A stretch of DNA of 64,000 nucleotides from DATKMP01 sp963790045 (GCA_963790045.1 CAWBMS010000007.1:615378-679377), one strand, 5' to 3'; positions 46,366 to 55,823 are shown, counted from the stretch's first letter. The notes: a model not told the origin generated them from the letters alone. Translations and numbers: made by a program.

Positions 46366-47763
46366 ATGAAAAAAAGAAAGCAAGAAAAACCTACAGCCGC
46401 AGCTACTCAATCGAAAAAGAAAAAATCGCTTCTTTCCACTGCCGGCTTGAAAACAAAGCAGAAAGAATTTCTTTCCATTTCATCCGGCATTCCCGCGGAT
46501 TTTATTTTTACACCCGAGTTTTCTCACACCTTCGATCAATTGGAACACACCTCCCAGCATTTTTATATTACCGGCAATGCTGGAACGGGTAAATCGACGT
46601 TGCTGCATTATTTCAAAGAGAACACGAAAAAGAAAATCGTCGTACTTGCGCCGACAGGCATTGCCGCTATTAACATCGGCGGCGCAACGATTCATTCATT
46701 CTTTAGGTTTCCATTTCATTTTATCACGCCCAACAATATCAAACACATGCGGGACAAAGAAAAACTTTTCTCTACTCTTGAGACATTGGTGATCGATGAG
46801 GTTTCCATGGTGCGCGCAGATTTAATGGATGCCATCGATCTTTCACTGCGGGTCAATCGCAAAAGAATGGCAGAACCGTTCGGCGGCGTTCAAGTGGTGC
46901 TCATCGGCGATCTCTACCAGCTTCCCCCCATTATTGATCAGGAATTGGAAGAATATTTTGCAGATCATTATGCAACACCGTATTTTTTCAGCGCAAAGGT
47001 TTTTAAGGAAACACGGCTACAAACGATAGAACTGCAAACCGTATTTCGTCAAACAGACCCGGCATTTATCCATCTCTTGAATAAAGTTCGAAACAATGCC
47101 TTGCAGGTTTCTGATTTAGAAGCCCTGAACAAGCGTCATCATCCTTCATGTAAATTTGATGAACACGATCTTGCCATTACACTCACCAGCACCAATGCCC
47201 TTGCATCGACGATGAATCTTCAACGTCTGATGGCACTGCATTCCTGCGAGTTTGCGTATGATGCTGATGTTCAAGGTGATTTCGATACCAAATCCTTTCC
47301 CACAGAAAATAAACTGCGGCTCAAACAAGGCGCACAGATAATGATGGTGAAAAACGATCCTAACAAACGTTGGGTCAACGGATCGCTGGGAATCATTAAA
47401 CGTTTAACACACGAAACCATCGAAGTTTCTTTTGGTGATGTTGTTCATGAAGTTGAACCGGTAACATGGGAGAAATTGGAATATGAATACGACCGGGAAA
47501 ACAATATGATCGAACCTTTCGTGAACGGGTCCTTCAAACAATTTCCCATCAAACTTGCTTGGGCAATTACAATTCATAAAAGCCAAGGGAAAACATTTGA
47601 GAAAGTCATTATCGATCTGGGGCGTGGAGCCTTTGCGCACGGTCAAGCGTATGTCGCTCTGAGCCGCTGCCGATCGCTTAATGGAATTTATTTACAATCG
47701 CCGCTTCGATACCGCGATATTATTTTAGATCCCAGAGTTCAGGATTTCCATATAGTGGCATAA
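46366..47763 (+). CDS. PIF1-like helicase / AAA family ATPase
   Basis: 465 residues. A Lys-rich N-terminal extension precedes a superfamily 1B helicase core: Walker A GNAGTGKSTLL at 70-80, PTGIAAINIGGATIHSFF (motif Ia), Walker B LVIDEVSMVRADL, GGVQVVLIGDLYQLPP, and the C-terminal KLAWAITIHKSQGKTFEKV and YVALSRCRSLNGI. PIF1-like proteins unwind 5'-3' DNA, including G-quadruplexes and RNA-DNA hybrids, and are common in Bacteroidota, often as stand-alone accessory copies like this one. Confidence 0.9.
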   Translation: MKKRKQEKPTAAATQSKKKKSLLSTAGLKTKQKEFLSISSGIPADFIFTPEFSHTFDQLEHTSQHFYITGNAGTGKSTLLHYFKENTKKKIVVLAPTGIAAINIGGATIHSFFRFPFHFITPNNIKHMRDKEKLFSTLETLVIDEVSMVRADLMDAIDLSLRVNRKRMAEPFGGVQVVLIGDLYQLPPIIDQELEEYFADHYATPYFFSAKVFKETRLQTIELQTVFRQTDPAFIHLLNKVRNNALQVSDLEALNKRHHPSCKFDEHDLAITLTSTNALASTMNLQRLMALHSCEFAYDADVQGDFDTKSFPTENKLRLKQGAQIMMVKNDPNKRWVNGSLGIIKRLTHETIEVSFGDVVHEVEPVTWEKLEYEYDRENNMIEPFVNGSFKQFPIKLAWAITIHKSQGKTFEKVIIDLGRGAFAHGQAYVALSRCRSLNGIYLQSPLRYRDIILDPRVQDFHIVA

Positions 47764-47875
47764 CGGCACGGTTATTCGCTACTTACCGACATGCATCCAC
47801 CGCTTACCGAAACAAGCGTAACCTTTGGCGGTTTCTCCTGTATGTTTGTATAGCATTATTTATAGGAACACCATC

Positions 47876-48247
47876 ATGAGACATTATCATAGAAATTCTT
47901 GGGGGCATATTGGAGCAGGAATTTTCCTGTTACTTGCCGGCATTATTCTCTTACTCGGCAATTTTCATTATTGGATGCTTGGCTCTGCATGGCATTTATG
48001 GCCCATCATCCTGTTGGTCATCGGCATCGGAAGACTGAGCGACGCGCAGTTTTCATGGGAATACCGTAAAGCGGGGTGGATGCTGTTCCTTGGTTCATGG
48101 TTTTTAATTTCCGAGTTACATCTCTGGGGCTTTTCATACGGAAACTCATGGCCTATTCTCCTGATCGGTGTCGGTATCAACATGCTCTTGAAGTCTGCAT
48201 GCCGCCAGTCATCACAATGCTATTTTGAAGAGGCGCCACATGCATAA
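47876..48247 (+). CDS. LiaF-like (DUF5668) membrane protein, short
   Basis: 123 residues with about four transmembrane segments: HIGAGIFLLLAGIILLLGNF, WHLWPIILLVIGIGRL, KAGWMLFLGSWFLISELHLW and WPILLIGVGINMLL. The repeated WPIILLxxGxG motif is typical of the N-terminal membrane region of LiaF/DUF5668 proteins. The start has AGGAACACC upstream. It overlaps the next gene by 8 bp and probably acts with it. Confidence 0.8.
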   Translation: MRHYHRNSWGHIGAGIFLLLAGIILLLGNFHYWMLGSAWHLWPIILLVIGIGRLSDAQFSWEYRKAGWMLFLGSWFLISELHLWGFSYGNSWPILLIGVGINMLLKSACRQSSQCYFEEAPHA

Positions 48248-48974
48248 TCGTCACGACCACTCTTTCGGCTTTCGTATGCTTGTCGGCATGGGAATTATTG
48301 CTGTGGGCATTTTATTTTTGTTGAACAACATGCATCTCATCGATGCGGGCTATTATATCCATTTCTGGCCTGCGCTGCTCATTGTATTTGGTTTTGCACA
48401 TTTATTTCAGCATCACACTCTCGGAGGAATTGTTTGGAGCATTGTTCTTATTTTTATCGGTACCGCGATGGTGTGCGACCGGCTCGAATTCATTTCTCTT
48501 AATATCTGGGATTATTGGCCTCTCATTCTTGTGTTCGTAGGTATTATGTTGATTACCCAAAGTTCATTCCGACGTCGGCTACAGGTTTCCGCCTCTACGT
48601 CGGGTGATCCCAGTAATCTCATCACCGCAACGGCCATCATGGGCGGTTCGCGAAGATATGTGACATCGAAAGATTTTCAAGGAGGAAGTTTAACTGCGAT
48701 CATGGGCGGCATTGAAATCGATTTGCACGATGCAGATATTCAAACCGGAGCAACACTGGACGTATTTGCCATGATGGGCGGCATTGTTTTACGCGTTCCG
48801 GAAGATTGGCTGATCGTTGTCAATACACTTCCCATTATGGGAGGTGTGGATGATAAGACGCATCCCCCAGTCGAAGCTACGAAACGGTTAAACATTACAG
48901 GATTTTTAATGATGGGCGGAATGGAAATAAAAAACACCGAATTAGAAGAACATCATCACCACCATCACTACTAA
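48240..48974 (+). CDS. LiaF-like membrane protein with cell-wall-active C-terminal domain
   Basis: 244 residues. The N-terminal half repeats the membrane pattern of the preceding gene (YIHFWPALLIVFGFAHLF, IWDYWPLILVFVGIMLI); the C-terminal half (ITATAIMGGSRRYVTSKDFQGGSLTAIMGGIEIDLHDADI ... MMGGIVLRVPEDW ... MMGGMEI) is the beta-helical LiaF/YvqF C-terminal domain. It ends in a natural run of six histidines. In LiaFSR systems LiaF represses its histidine kinase; here a LytS-type kinase follows, so a membrane-stress sensing role is a reasonable guess. Confidence 0.82.
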   Translation: MHNRHDHSFGFRMLVGMGIIAVGILFLLNNMHLIDAGYYIHFWPALLIVFGFAHLFQHHTLGGIVWSIVLIFIGTAMVCDRLEFISLNIWDYWPLILVFVGIMLITQSSFRRRLQVSASTSGDPSNLITATAIMGGSRRYVTSKDFQGGSLTAIMGGIEIDLHDADIQTGATLDVFAMMGGIVLRVPEDWLIVVNTLPIMGGVDDKTHPPVEATKRLNITGFLMMGGMEIKNTELEEHHHHHHY

Positions 48975-48992
48975 CCCCATCGCCATCGATAC

Positions 48993-50072
48993 GTGCATCC
49001 CATTCTTTCCAACATACGAGCATTAACGCTTTATCTTGCAACATGGCTTATTGCCGGATTACTGTTTGATATTCCGTACTTTTCACTCCATAACGGGATT
49101 TGGCTTCCGGTTCTGTTCACGGATATACCGCTCAATCTCTTCTTCGCTCTTCTCTGTTTATCGTCATATTATATCTGCAAAACTTTTCCGTTGCAACAAA
49201 CATCGCCAACGCAACTGCTCACGGTCTTTACTACGGCTTCTGCCGTCACATCTGCTATCTCCTTCATTGCTGGATATATTTGGATATCTTTTGTTGATGG
49301 GCTTCATATAGGACCGCAAGTCATGCCAATTTTTGAACAATATACGAAGGATTCAAATGTCCTTTATATGGTGGCGCTTCTGATGTTGGCATTCCTTTTC
49401 GTTGCAGCCGTCCATTACATTTTGATTTTTTTTCAGAAAGAACAGGAATCCAAGCAGCACGTGATTGAATTGAATTTGCTGACACAGGATGCCGAGTTGC
49501 GCGCGCTGCGTGCGCAGATCAACCCGCATTTTTTATTTAACAGTTTGAATTCCATCAGTGCACTGACAACGGCAAACCCGGAACAAGCGCGGCACATGAC
49601 GATTTTACTTGCCGATTTTTTTCGGAAGAGTTTGGACCTCGGCACACGCGAAGTGATCACCGTTGCCGATGAAATATCGCTTGTTTCCGATTTTCTTACC
49701 ATCGAACAAGTTCGGTTCGGTAAACGCCTGCAAGTACAAAAAGAAATCGATCCCAGTACTGTCTCATGCTTGCTGCCACCGCTTATTTTGCAACCGTTAG
49801 TGGAAAACGCCGTGCGGCATGGCATTGCCAATATGCTTTCAGGCGGAACGGTGCTCATCCAGACAAAACGCCAGAATGAGCAATTGCTGCTCATGGTCGA
49901 AAATCCCATCGATCCTGAACCTCAAACCAAAAAGGGTACAGGGCTTGGCATTCGCAATGTCCGCGCACGGTTGGAAAAATTGTACAATCACACGGCGCGA
50001 GTGGATGTTGTGAAAACCGATTCGTATTTTCGTGTAACACTTTCCATACCCGCAGACGAGGAAGACGAATGA
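48993..50072 (+). CDS. LytS/YehU-type sensor histidine kinase
   Basis: 359 residues: four or five membrane segments in the first 148 residues, then a His_kinase domain of the LytS type with the phospho-acceptor His179 in LRAQINPHFLFNSLNSISAL, and a GHKL ATPase domain (PLVENAVRHGIANML, GTGLGIRNVRARL). It lacks a periplasmic sensor domain, so the signal may come through the membrane or from the LiaF-like pair upstream. It overlaps the response-regulator gene by 4 bp (ATGA). Confidence 0.9.
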   Translation: MHPILSNIRALTLYLATWLIAGLLFDIPYFSLHNGIWLPVLFTDIPLNLFFALLCLSSYYICKTFPLQQTSPTQLLTVFTTASAVTSAISFIAGYIWISFVDGLHIGPQVMPIFEQYTKDSNVLYMVALLMLAFLFVAAVHYILIFFQKEQESKQHVIELNLLTQDAELRALRAQINPHFLFNSLNSISALTTANPEQARHMTILLADFFRKSLDLGTREVITVADEISLVSDFLTIEQVRFGKRLQVQKEIDPSTVSCLLPPLILQPLVENAVRHGIANMLSGGTVLIQTKRQNEQLLLMVENPIDPEPQTKKGTGLGIRNVRARLEKLYNHTARVDVVKTDSYFRVTLSIPADEEDE

Positions 50073-50809
50073 AGAAACAACCGATACGAACGATTCTTGT
50101 CGATGATGAAGAACCGGCGCGGCTCATTATGCGGGAATATCTTTCCGCCCATTCCGATATCGAAATTGTCGCCGAATGCGAAAATGGTTTCGACGCGGTG
50201 AAAGCCGTCGGCGAACTTCATCCTGATCTTCTGATTCTCGATATTCAAATGCCGAAACTCAGCGGCTTCGAAGTGCTGGAACTGATTGATGATCCTCCGG
50301 CAATTATTTTCGCAACGGCGTATAATGAATTTGCCGTGCGAGCGTTTGAAGTGCATGCCATCGATTATCTTCTCAAACCCTTCAGCAAGGAACGATTCGG
50401 CGAGGCATTGGAACGAGCACGGAAAGAAATTGAGACACCTGCTCCTCTTTTGCTTCAGCCGTTGAAGCAAACGATCCAACAAAATCCATTGGAGCGCGTC
50501 CTTGTCAAAGACGGCACCAAAGTGCACGTGATTCCTGTTGACCGCATTGACTACATCGAAGCTCAGGATGATTATGTCTCGATTAAAACCGACGGGAAGT
50601 CGCACTTAAAGCAACAGCGTATGGCAGAATTAGAAAAGCTGCTGAACCCGCAAAAGTTTGTGCGTGTGCATCGGTCTTACATCCTCAATGTCGAGCGCAT
50701 TGCACGCATCGAGTTGTATGCCAAAGACAGCCGCGTCGCCATTTTAAAAGACGGAACAAAAGTGCAGATCAGCCGCGCAGGGTACGATAAACTTAAAGGG
50801 TTGCTGTAA
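50069..50809 (+). CDS. LytTR-family response regulator
   Basis: 246 residues. Receiver domain with acidic pocket DDE near residue 12 and phospho-Asp58 in LLILDIQMPKLSG, then a LytTR DNA-binding domain (about 145-246: VKDGTKVHVIPVDRIDYIEAQDDYVSI ... KFVRVHRSYILNVERI). LytTR regulators bind short direct repeats upstream of targets; none could be assigned here. Partner of the kinase directly upstream. Confidence 0.93.
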   Translation: MKKQPIRTILVDDEEPARLIMREYLSAHSDIEIVAECENGFDAVKAVGELHPDLLILDIQMPKLSGFEVLELIDDPPAIIFATAYNEFAVRAFEVHAIDYLLKPFSKERFGEALERARKEIETPAPLLLQPLKQTIQQNPLERVLVKDGTKVHVIPVDRIDYIEAQDDYVSIKTDGKSHLKQQRMAELEKLLNPQKFVRVHRSYILNVERIARIELYAKDSRVAILKDGTKVQISRAGYDKLKGLL

Positions 50810-50838
50810 CCGTTTTAAAAGCATCGAGCAAAAATATC

Positions 50839-51085
50839 GTGCATACATTCTGGAAACACGATCACCTGAGAACGAAGTTCATCCTGATCGACAGCAAAGC
50901 ATATTCCGCATGCTGGAAATGCATCGAAGACATGTGAACATGGCATTATCGGAAAAGTAAAATTCCTCGGACACAAACATTCACGCATCGATCATCCGGA
51001 ACAATGTAATGGATGCCTGAAATGCGTCCACGCATGTAGTGCGCTTGCCATCACACACATTCCTAAATTGAAAACATTGGCATAA
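50839..51085 (+). pseudogene. 4Fe-4S ferredoxin-like protein, one frameshift
   Basis: A reading from a GTG at 50839 gives FILIDSKAYSACWKCIED, then stops. In the next frame CEHGIIGKVKFLGHKH and CNGCLKCVHACSALAITHIPKLK follow, to the stop at 51083-51085. Removing one A near 50919 joins them to an 80-residue protein with two cysteine groups (CxxCxxxC, and CxxCxxCxxxC). Such short ferredoxins with a GKVxFLxHKH stretch are common in anaerobes. The lesion hides the gene from simple ORF searches. Confidence 0.65.
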
Positions 51086-51104
51086 TGTTATTGAAAGGGT
51101 AACT

Positions 51105-51581
51105 ATGAGATCATTTGTATTCTTTCTTCTTTTTTTACTTACCGCAATATCTTCCCCGCGATACGCACAAGCACAACAAGAGGAAGTTGCAATCTTACGG
51201 CAAACGGATATTGCCTTCGATCAAGCTGTTGCCGAACGCGGCGCAGAAGCTTGGGCATCATTCTTTGCACCGAACGGTTCGATGATTTCCGACACAAACG
51301 CACCGATTCTCGGACGCGAAGCAATTCGCAACGTCATGGAGCCGATCTTCGGAGAACAGCATGTCTCGTTGCGATGGAAACCAACTTCGGCAGGCATCCT
51401 CATTTCCAAAAATATCGGTTACACGGTGGGATCGTATATTCGTATCTGGAAAAATGTTGAGGGCAAAACAGTAAAAGGAACTGGCACCTACACTACGATC
51501 TGGAAAAAACAACCGGACGGAAGCTGGAAAGCCGTTCTCGATACCGGCGAAGCTGACGGAAAACCGATTGAAGTAAAATAA
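51105..51581 (+). CDS. secreted DUF4440/SnoaL-like protein
   Basis: 158 residues with signal peptide MRSFVFFLLFLLTAISSPRYAQA and an NTF2-like fold: EEVAILRQTDIAFDQAVAERGAEAWASFFAPNGSMI, GREAIRNVMEPIF, and the C-terminal GTYTTIWKKQPDGSWKAVLDTGEAD. This is the DUF4440 pattern; members include ketosteroid-isomerase-like proteins of mostly unknown substrate. Convergent with kdpE, with a 17-bp gap. Confidence 0.82.
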   Translation: MRSFVFFLLFLLTAISSPRYAQAQQEEVAILRQTDIAFDQAVAERGAEAWASFFAPNGSMISDTNAPILGREAIRNVMEPIFGEQHVSLRWKPTSAGILISKNIGYTVGSYIRIWKNVEGKTVKGTGTYTTIWKKQPDGSWKAVLDTGEADGKPIEVK

Positions 51582-51598
51582 GACTTCATGCAAAACCT

Positions 51599-52294
51599 TT
51601 ACTCGTCCGGTACAAACCGGTATCCGATACCGGATTCTGTTGCAAACAATTTCGGATCGTCGGGATTGTCTTCCAATTTTTTTCGGAGCTGCCCGACATA
51701 GACGCGCGTATATTGCGATTCGCCTTCGTATTTCGGGCCCCACACCTGCTGCAAAATGTAATTGTGCGTCAGAACTTTTCCGGCGTTCTTAACAAAGAGG
51801 ACCAATAACGCAAACTCTGTCGGCGTTAATTTCACCACGGCGCCATGTTTTTTCACAACCCGCTTTTCAACATCGATATAGACATCTTTTGCTTTCACCA
51901 CCGTTGAAGCCAACGACAACGCTTGTGCATGGCGCAGCGCTGTTCGCAAGCGTGCCAGTAATTCGCCGGTACGAAATGGCTTGAGCAAATAATCGTTTGC
52001 GCCGGCATCTAATGCTGTGACAATATCATCTTCCGACGATCGAACAGATAAAATAATAATTGGATATTCTGCCCACACGCGAATTTTTTTCAATACCTCG
52101 ATGCCGTCGGCATCCGGCAATCCCAGGTCTAACACCATGGCGTCGTAGCGATGTGTTTCGGCATGATGAATTGCCTCTGCTGCATTTTCCGCCAATGTAA
52201 TATGGTATCCTGCCGATTCCAACGTGACACGCAACAACCGCTGCATTTGCACTTCATCATCAACAACTAATATTTCCGCTGGGATGGAATTCAT
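51599..52294 (-). CDS. kdpE: KdpE response regulator
   Basis: 231 residues of the OmpR/PhoB class. Receiver domain with VDDEVQMQRLL and phospho-Asp56 in AMVLDLGLPDADG, then a winged-helix domain ending QYTRVYVGQLRKKLEDNPDDPKLFATESGIGYRFV. It activates kdpFABC under potassium limitation. The ATG overlaps the kdpD stop by 4 bp. Last gene of the kdp cluster. Confidence 0.95.
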   Translation of the reverse strand: MNSIPAEILVVDDEVQMQRLLRVTLESAGYHITLAENAAEAIHHAETHRYDAMVLDLGLPDADGIEVLKKIRVWAEYPIIILSVRSSEDDIVTALDAGANDYLLKPFRTGELLARLRTALRHAQALSLASTVVKAKDVYIDVEKRVVKKHGAVVKLTPTEFALLVLFVKNAGKVLTHNYILQQVWGPKYEGESQYTRVYVGQLRKKLEDNPDDPKLFATESGIGYRFVPDE

Positions 52295-54966
52295 TGCAAT
52301 ACAATAGATGGTTGAGGTTCCGCGGGAAGTCGTATGATAAATTGTGCACCACCGTTCGGTTTGTTCGAGACACCGATGTTTCCTTTATGGGCTTCCACAA
52401 ATCCGCGCGCGATGGAAAGTCCGAGTCCTGTGCCGCCGGTACACGTTCCGGGCACGCGATAAAACTTATCGAACAACTTGTTGAGTGCTTCTGCCGGAAA
52501 GCCCGGCCCGTTATCGCTGATGACGATGACTAATTCATGATTATCGATGTGCACATCAATATCGACCTGTGAATCGGGCGGCGTATAGAGCGATGCGTTG
52601 TAGAGAAGGTTGGTGATGACCTGTTCAATCAACACAAAATCCAATTTGACAAGAGGAAGATTTTCAGGAATGCCGATCCGGACGGTGTGATGCGAAAGTT
52701 CTTTCTCCAATTTTTTCAGCGATGTATTGACAATATCGCGCACATCGCACCAATCGGATTTTAGCGCAAGCTGTCCAGATTCAAGCCGCGTCATATCCAA
52801 CAGATTTTCTACTAATCGATTAAGCCGCTCTGCTGCAGTATGTATATCAAGAAGCAGATCGTCGTTGAGATGATTCGATGAAGTTTCTTTAGTGAACAAC
52901 AATCCTTCCGATGCATTCATAATCGCGGTGATCGGTGTACACAATTCATGAGAAATGGAATTGAACAATGTTTTATACAATTTTTCAGATTCTGCATAGA
53001 CAATGGTACGTTTGGCGATTTCATTTAATTGCTCGCGTTCGAGCGTCGCCGCAATTTGTGCGATGAAGTTTTCCAGCAACGATTCCTGATCCATTGTAAA
53101 CTGTTTGCCATCGCGCGGCTTAACGCCGACAACGCCTAACGGATACCGCGGGCCGGAAACGGGATAATACATTGCATTTGCCGAGGGAAGCGTATCGGTA
53201 TATTTTCCCGCTTTCTTTTCATTCCAGTACACCCATGCAGCAACACCGAATTCTTTTTCATCCACCTTGAAGGTGCTTGCCGCATGCGCTTTTGTAAAAA
53301 TATCACCATCCGGTTCGCTTAAGAGAATTGCTACTTCGGAATTTAAAAATGATGCGATATTTCTTACCGCAATTTCTGCAACTTCATTCTGCGTTTTCGC
53401 CGCCGTCAATTGTTTGGTTAAGGTGAACAATGCCGTTGCGCGTTCTTCACGGGAGTGAACGGTCTTTTCCCTTGCTCGGACACGCGCAGTCAATGTTCCG
53501 GTGACTGCTGCAATAGCAAAATAGGTCACAAACATCAGCATGTCCTGCGGCTTGTTGATGGTCAACGTAAAGTGCGGAGGAATGTAAAAGAAATTCCATA
53601 CAAGCGAACTAACCGTTGCCGCAAGAATTACGGGACCGACGCCGAAACGAAGCGACAGCAACGCCACCGTGAGAAGCAGGACAAGCGAAACCGTTTGATA
53701 TCCTAACAACAGCGAGAATGGATAGCAGGCAAGAGCAACCAGCACCACGATCAATGTCACCATGCCGTATTGTGATATGCCGGATTGAATTTCAAGTACA
53801 GGAAAATGTTTTTTTATCGGAAGCTGATCTTTTGTATGGTCACCGACAACCGTAACATCCAAGTCTCCGCTCAATTCAATGAGACGGTCATAAAGGGTGT
53901 TGGCAAAGATGCGGCGGTGTTCAGATCTCCCGATAAGAATATGGGAAACGTTTTGCTGCTGGGCGATGTGTACGAGGCCGTTTGGCACATGCTCATTGCC
54001 GGTGGTAATGACTTCAGCGCCAAGCTCGCGCGCCAATTTCATATTGTTGTTGAGTTGTTTCTTTGCCGTATCGGAAAGCTGCTTGGATGATTCTACATAC
54101 ACGGCAATCCATGTGGCATTCATCGCGTACGACATACGCCGCGCCCAGCGAATGACCGACACCGCGGACGGGCTATCGCTGATACCGACGAGCAATCGTT
54201 GACTGGATTTCCATGTTCCGGTGATATGCCGCGTACTTTTATATTCACGCAATTGCTGATCGACGCGTTCCGCGGTAAGGCGCAGCGACATTTCACGCAG
54301 TGCAGTGAGATTTCCTTTGCGGAAAAAATTCTGCACCGCTTGCTGCGAACGTTCCAGTGTATATACCTTACCTTCTGCAAGGCGCTTGAGCAATTCTTCC
54401 GGTGAAATGTCGATGAGTTCAACTTCATCTGCTTGCTCGAAGATAGAATCGGGCACCGTTTCGCGCACAATGCTGCCGGTAATTTGTGCAACCGCTTCTG
54501 CACGGCTTTCGAGATGCTGCACGTTCAACGTGGTATAAACATCGATGCCATTATCTAAAATTTCTAACACATCCTGATATCGTTTGGTGTGACGGCTTCC
54601 CTGAATATTCGTATGCGCAAGTTCATCCACCAGAACGATTTTGGGTTTACGCTCAAGCACCGCATCTATATCCATTTCTTCTAATTGCACACCACGGTAT
54701 TCTAACTTTTTTCGCGGTACAATCGGAATGCCTTCGATGAGAGCGCTCGTTTCAGGGCGTTTGTGCGTCTCCACATATCCCACAACGACATCGGCACCCT
54801 TGGCTTTTGCTTCATGCGCGGATTTGAGCATATCGTACGTCTTGCCCGCGCCGGCACACATCCCAAAAAATATTTTCAACTTCCCACGATTCGCATGCTC
54901 CTCTTCCTTTTTTAATGCGTTAAGCAAGTCATCGGGGTTAGGGCGATATTCTTCCGGTGTATCCAT
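52291..54966 (-). CDS. kdpD: KdpD sensor histidine kinase
   Basis: 891 residues. N-terminal KdpD domain with Walker A GMCAGAGKT (35-43) and LVDELAHTN, a universal-stress-protein domain (about 240-365), four membrane segments (about 395-490), a GAF-like domain, then HisKA with the phospho-His in NSISHELCTPITAI (about residue 665) and a C-terminal ATPase domain (ISDNGPGFPAEALNKLFDKFYRVPG, GTGLGLSIARGFVEAHKG). It senses potassium/turgor. The start at 54966 begins the conserved MDTPEEYRPNPDDLL; an upstream in-frame start adds 12 unlikely residues. Confidence 0.95.
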   Translation of the reverse strand: MDTPEEYRPNPDDLLNALKKEEEHANRGKLKIFFGMCAGAGKTYDMLKSAHEAKAKGADVVVGYVETHKRPETSALIEGIPIVPRKKLEYRGVQLEEMDIDAVLERKPKIVLVDELAHTNIQGSRHTKRYQDVLEILDNGIDVYTTLNVQHLESRAEAVAQITGSIVRETVPDSIFEQADEVELIDISPEELLKRLAEGKVYTLERSQQAVQNFFRKGNLTALREMSLRLTAERVDQQLREYKSTRHITGTWKSSQRLLVGISDSPSAVSVIRWARRMSYAMNATWIAVYVESSKQLSDTAKKQLNNNMKLARELGAEVITTGNEHVPNGLVHIAQQQNVSHILIGRSEHRRIFANTLYDRLIELSGDLDVTVVGDHTKDQLPIKKHFPVLEIQSGISQYGMVTLIVVLVALACYPFSLLLGYQTVSLVLLLTVALLSLRFGVGPVILAATVSSLVWNFFYIPPHFTLTINKPQDMLMFVTYFAIAAVTGTLTARVRAREKTVHSREERATALFTLTKQLTAAKTQNEVAEIAVRNIASFLNSEVAILLSEPDGDIFTKAHAASTFKVDEKEFGVAAWVYWNEKKAGKYTDTLPSANAMYYPVSGPRYPLGVVGVKPRDGKQFTMDQESLLENFIAQIAATLEREQLNEIAKRTIVYAESEKLYKTLFNSISHELCTPITAIMNASEGLLFTKETSSNHLNDDLLLDIHTAAERLNRLVENLLDMTRLESGQLALKSDWCDVRDIVNTSLKKLEKELSHHTVRIGIPENLPLVKLDFVLIEQVITNLLYNASLYTPPDSQVDIDVHIDNHELVIVISDNGPGFPAEALNKLFDKFYRVPGTCTGGTGLGLSIARGFVEAHKGNIGVSNKPNGGAQFIIRLPAEPQPSIVLQ

Positions 54967-55064
54967 GGATTCAAATATAGTGATTCCTCCACGAAAATTC
55001 ACGCACGACGAAGGCAGTATCGGTGTACATTAAAAAAATCCTTTATTCTCGGTTCGTCTTCATA

Positions 55065-55232
55065 TCATTTAGACAGGAACACACTTTTCCAAACTGCATG
55101 TCCGGGATCTTGACCGAGAATTCTGTCATGTACCGCAATGCCGGAAAAAAATCCTGCAAGAAAAACGATGACAAGCAGAATTATCAGGCGTTCAAGCCAA
55201 GTCGGCGTTTCAGTTTCATTCCTGTGTATCAT
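55065..55232 (-). CDS. small single-span membrane protein between kdpC and kdpD
   Basis: 55 residues: a short charged N-terminus (MIHRNETETPTWLE), a transmembrane helix (RLIILLVIVFLAGFFSGIAV), then HDRILGQDPGHAVWK. It lies 12 bp after kdpC and about 100 bp before kdpD in the same direction, with a modest AAAAGGT ribosome-binding site. It resembles the second small gene of the operon (55848-56009): both have a helix ending in a small Gly-rich patch followed by HD. Not a known Kdp subunit; possibly a KdpF-like stabiliser or a regulator. Confidence 0.6.
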   Translation of the reverse strand: MIHRNETETPTWLERLIILLVIVFLAGFFSGIAVHDRILGQDPGHAVWKSVFLSK

Positions 55233-55244
55233 CGCTTTACCTTT

Positions 55245-55823
55245 TCAATGAAATTCACGATCAAGCGCAAGATTGAGTTTTATGACATTCACACGAACCT
55301 GTCCAAAGATATTCCATTGCGGCGCTTCAGTATAGTGCTGGACAAGCAGTTTCAATTGTTCTATTTTTGATGAATCAAGTTGCCGAGCATTTGCAACTCG
55401 AACGATTTGCAGAAGCGCAGCTTCGGGACTGATGTGCGGATCTAAACCGCTGCCGGATGCAAACAACATTTCTTTCGGAACATCGACACCGGCGGCAAGT
55501 TTGTTTTGGCTAATAAATTGCCGTTGACTTGCATGAACAGAATCTTGCAATGCCTTGCTCGTCGGGCCGAAATTACTTCCGCCGGACGGCAACGGATTAT
55601 AATCAATGGCAGAAGGACGTGAGTGAAAATATCTCTCACTCGTAAATTTTTGCCCGATCAATTCCGAACCGACAATGGTTCCGTTTTGCGTTACGAGACT
55701 TCCGTTTGCTTGACGCGGAAACATCCATTGCGCAAGGAATGTCATCACAATCGGATAGATGACACCGGTAAGAATCGTGAGCACGAGTAATACTCTGAGA
55801 GCAGGAAGAAAATAGGTTTTCAT
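55245..55823 (-). CDS. kdpC: potassium-transporting ATPase subunit KdpC
   Basis: 192 residues: one N-terminal membrane helix (LRVLLVLTILTGVIYPIVMTFLAQWMF), then the periplasmic domain with GSELIGQKFTSERYFHSRPSAIDYNPLPSGGSNFGPTSKAL and DPHISPEAALLQIVRVANAR. KdpC helps assemble the complex and raises potassium affinity. The frame is intact and the length normal. Confidence 0.95.
   Translation of the reverse strand: MKTYFLPALRVLLVLTILTGVIYPIVMTFLAQWMFPRQANGSLVTQNGTIVGSELIGQKFTSERYFHSRPSAIDYNPLPSGGSNFGPTSKALQDSVHASQRQFISQNKLAAGVDVPKEMLFASGSGLDPHISPEAALLQIVRVANARQLDSSKIEQLKLLVQHYTEAPQWNIFGQVRVNVIKLNLALDREFH

Noticed and set aside
48960..48974. Six-histidine C-terminus as vector contamination
   Set aside because: It is continuous with a natural LiaF-type domain and flanked by genomic sequence; natural His runs occur. 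No vector sequence follows.
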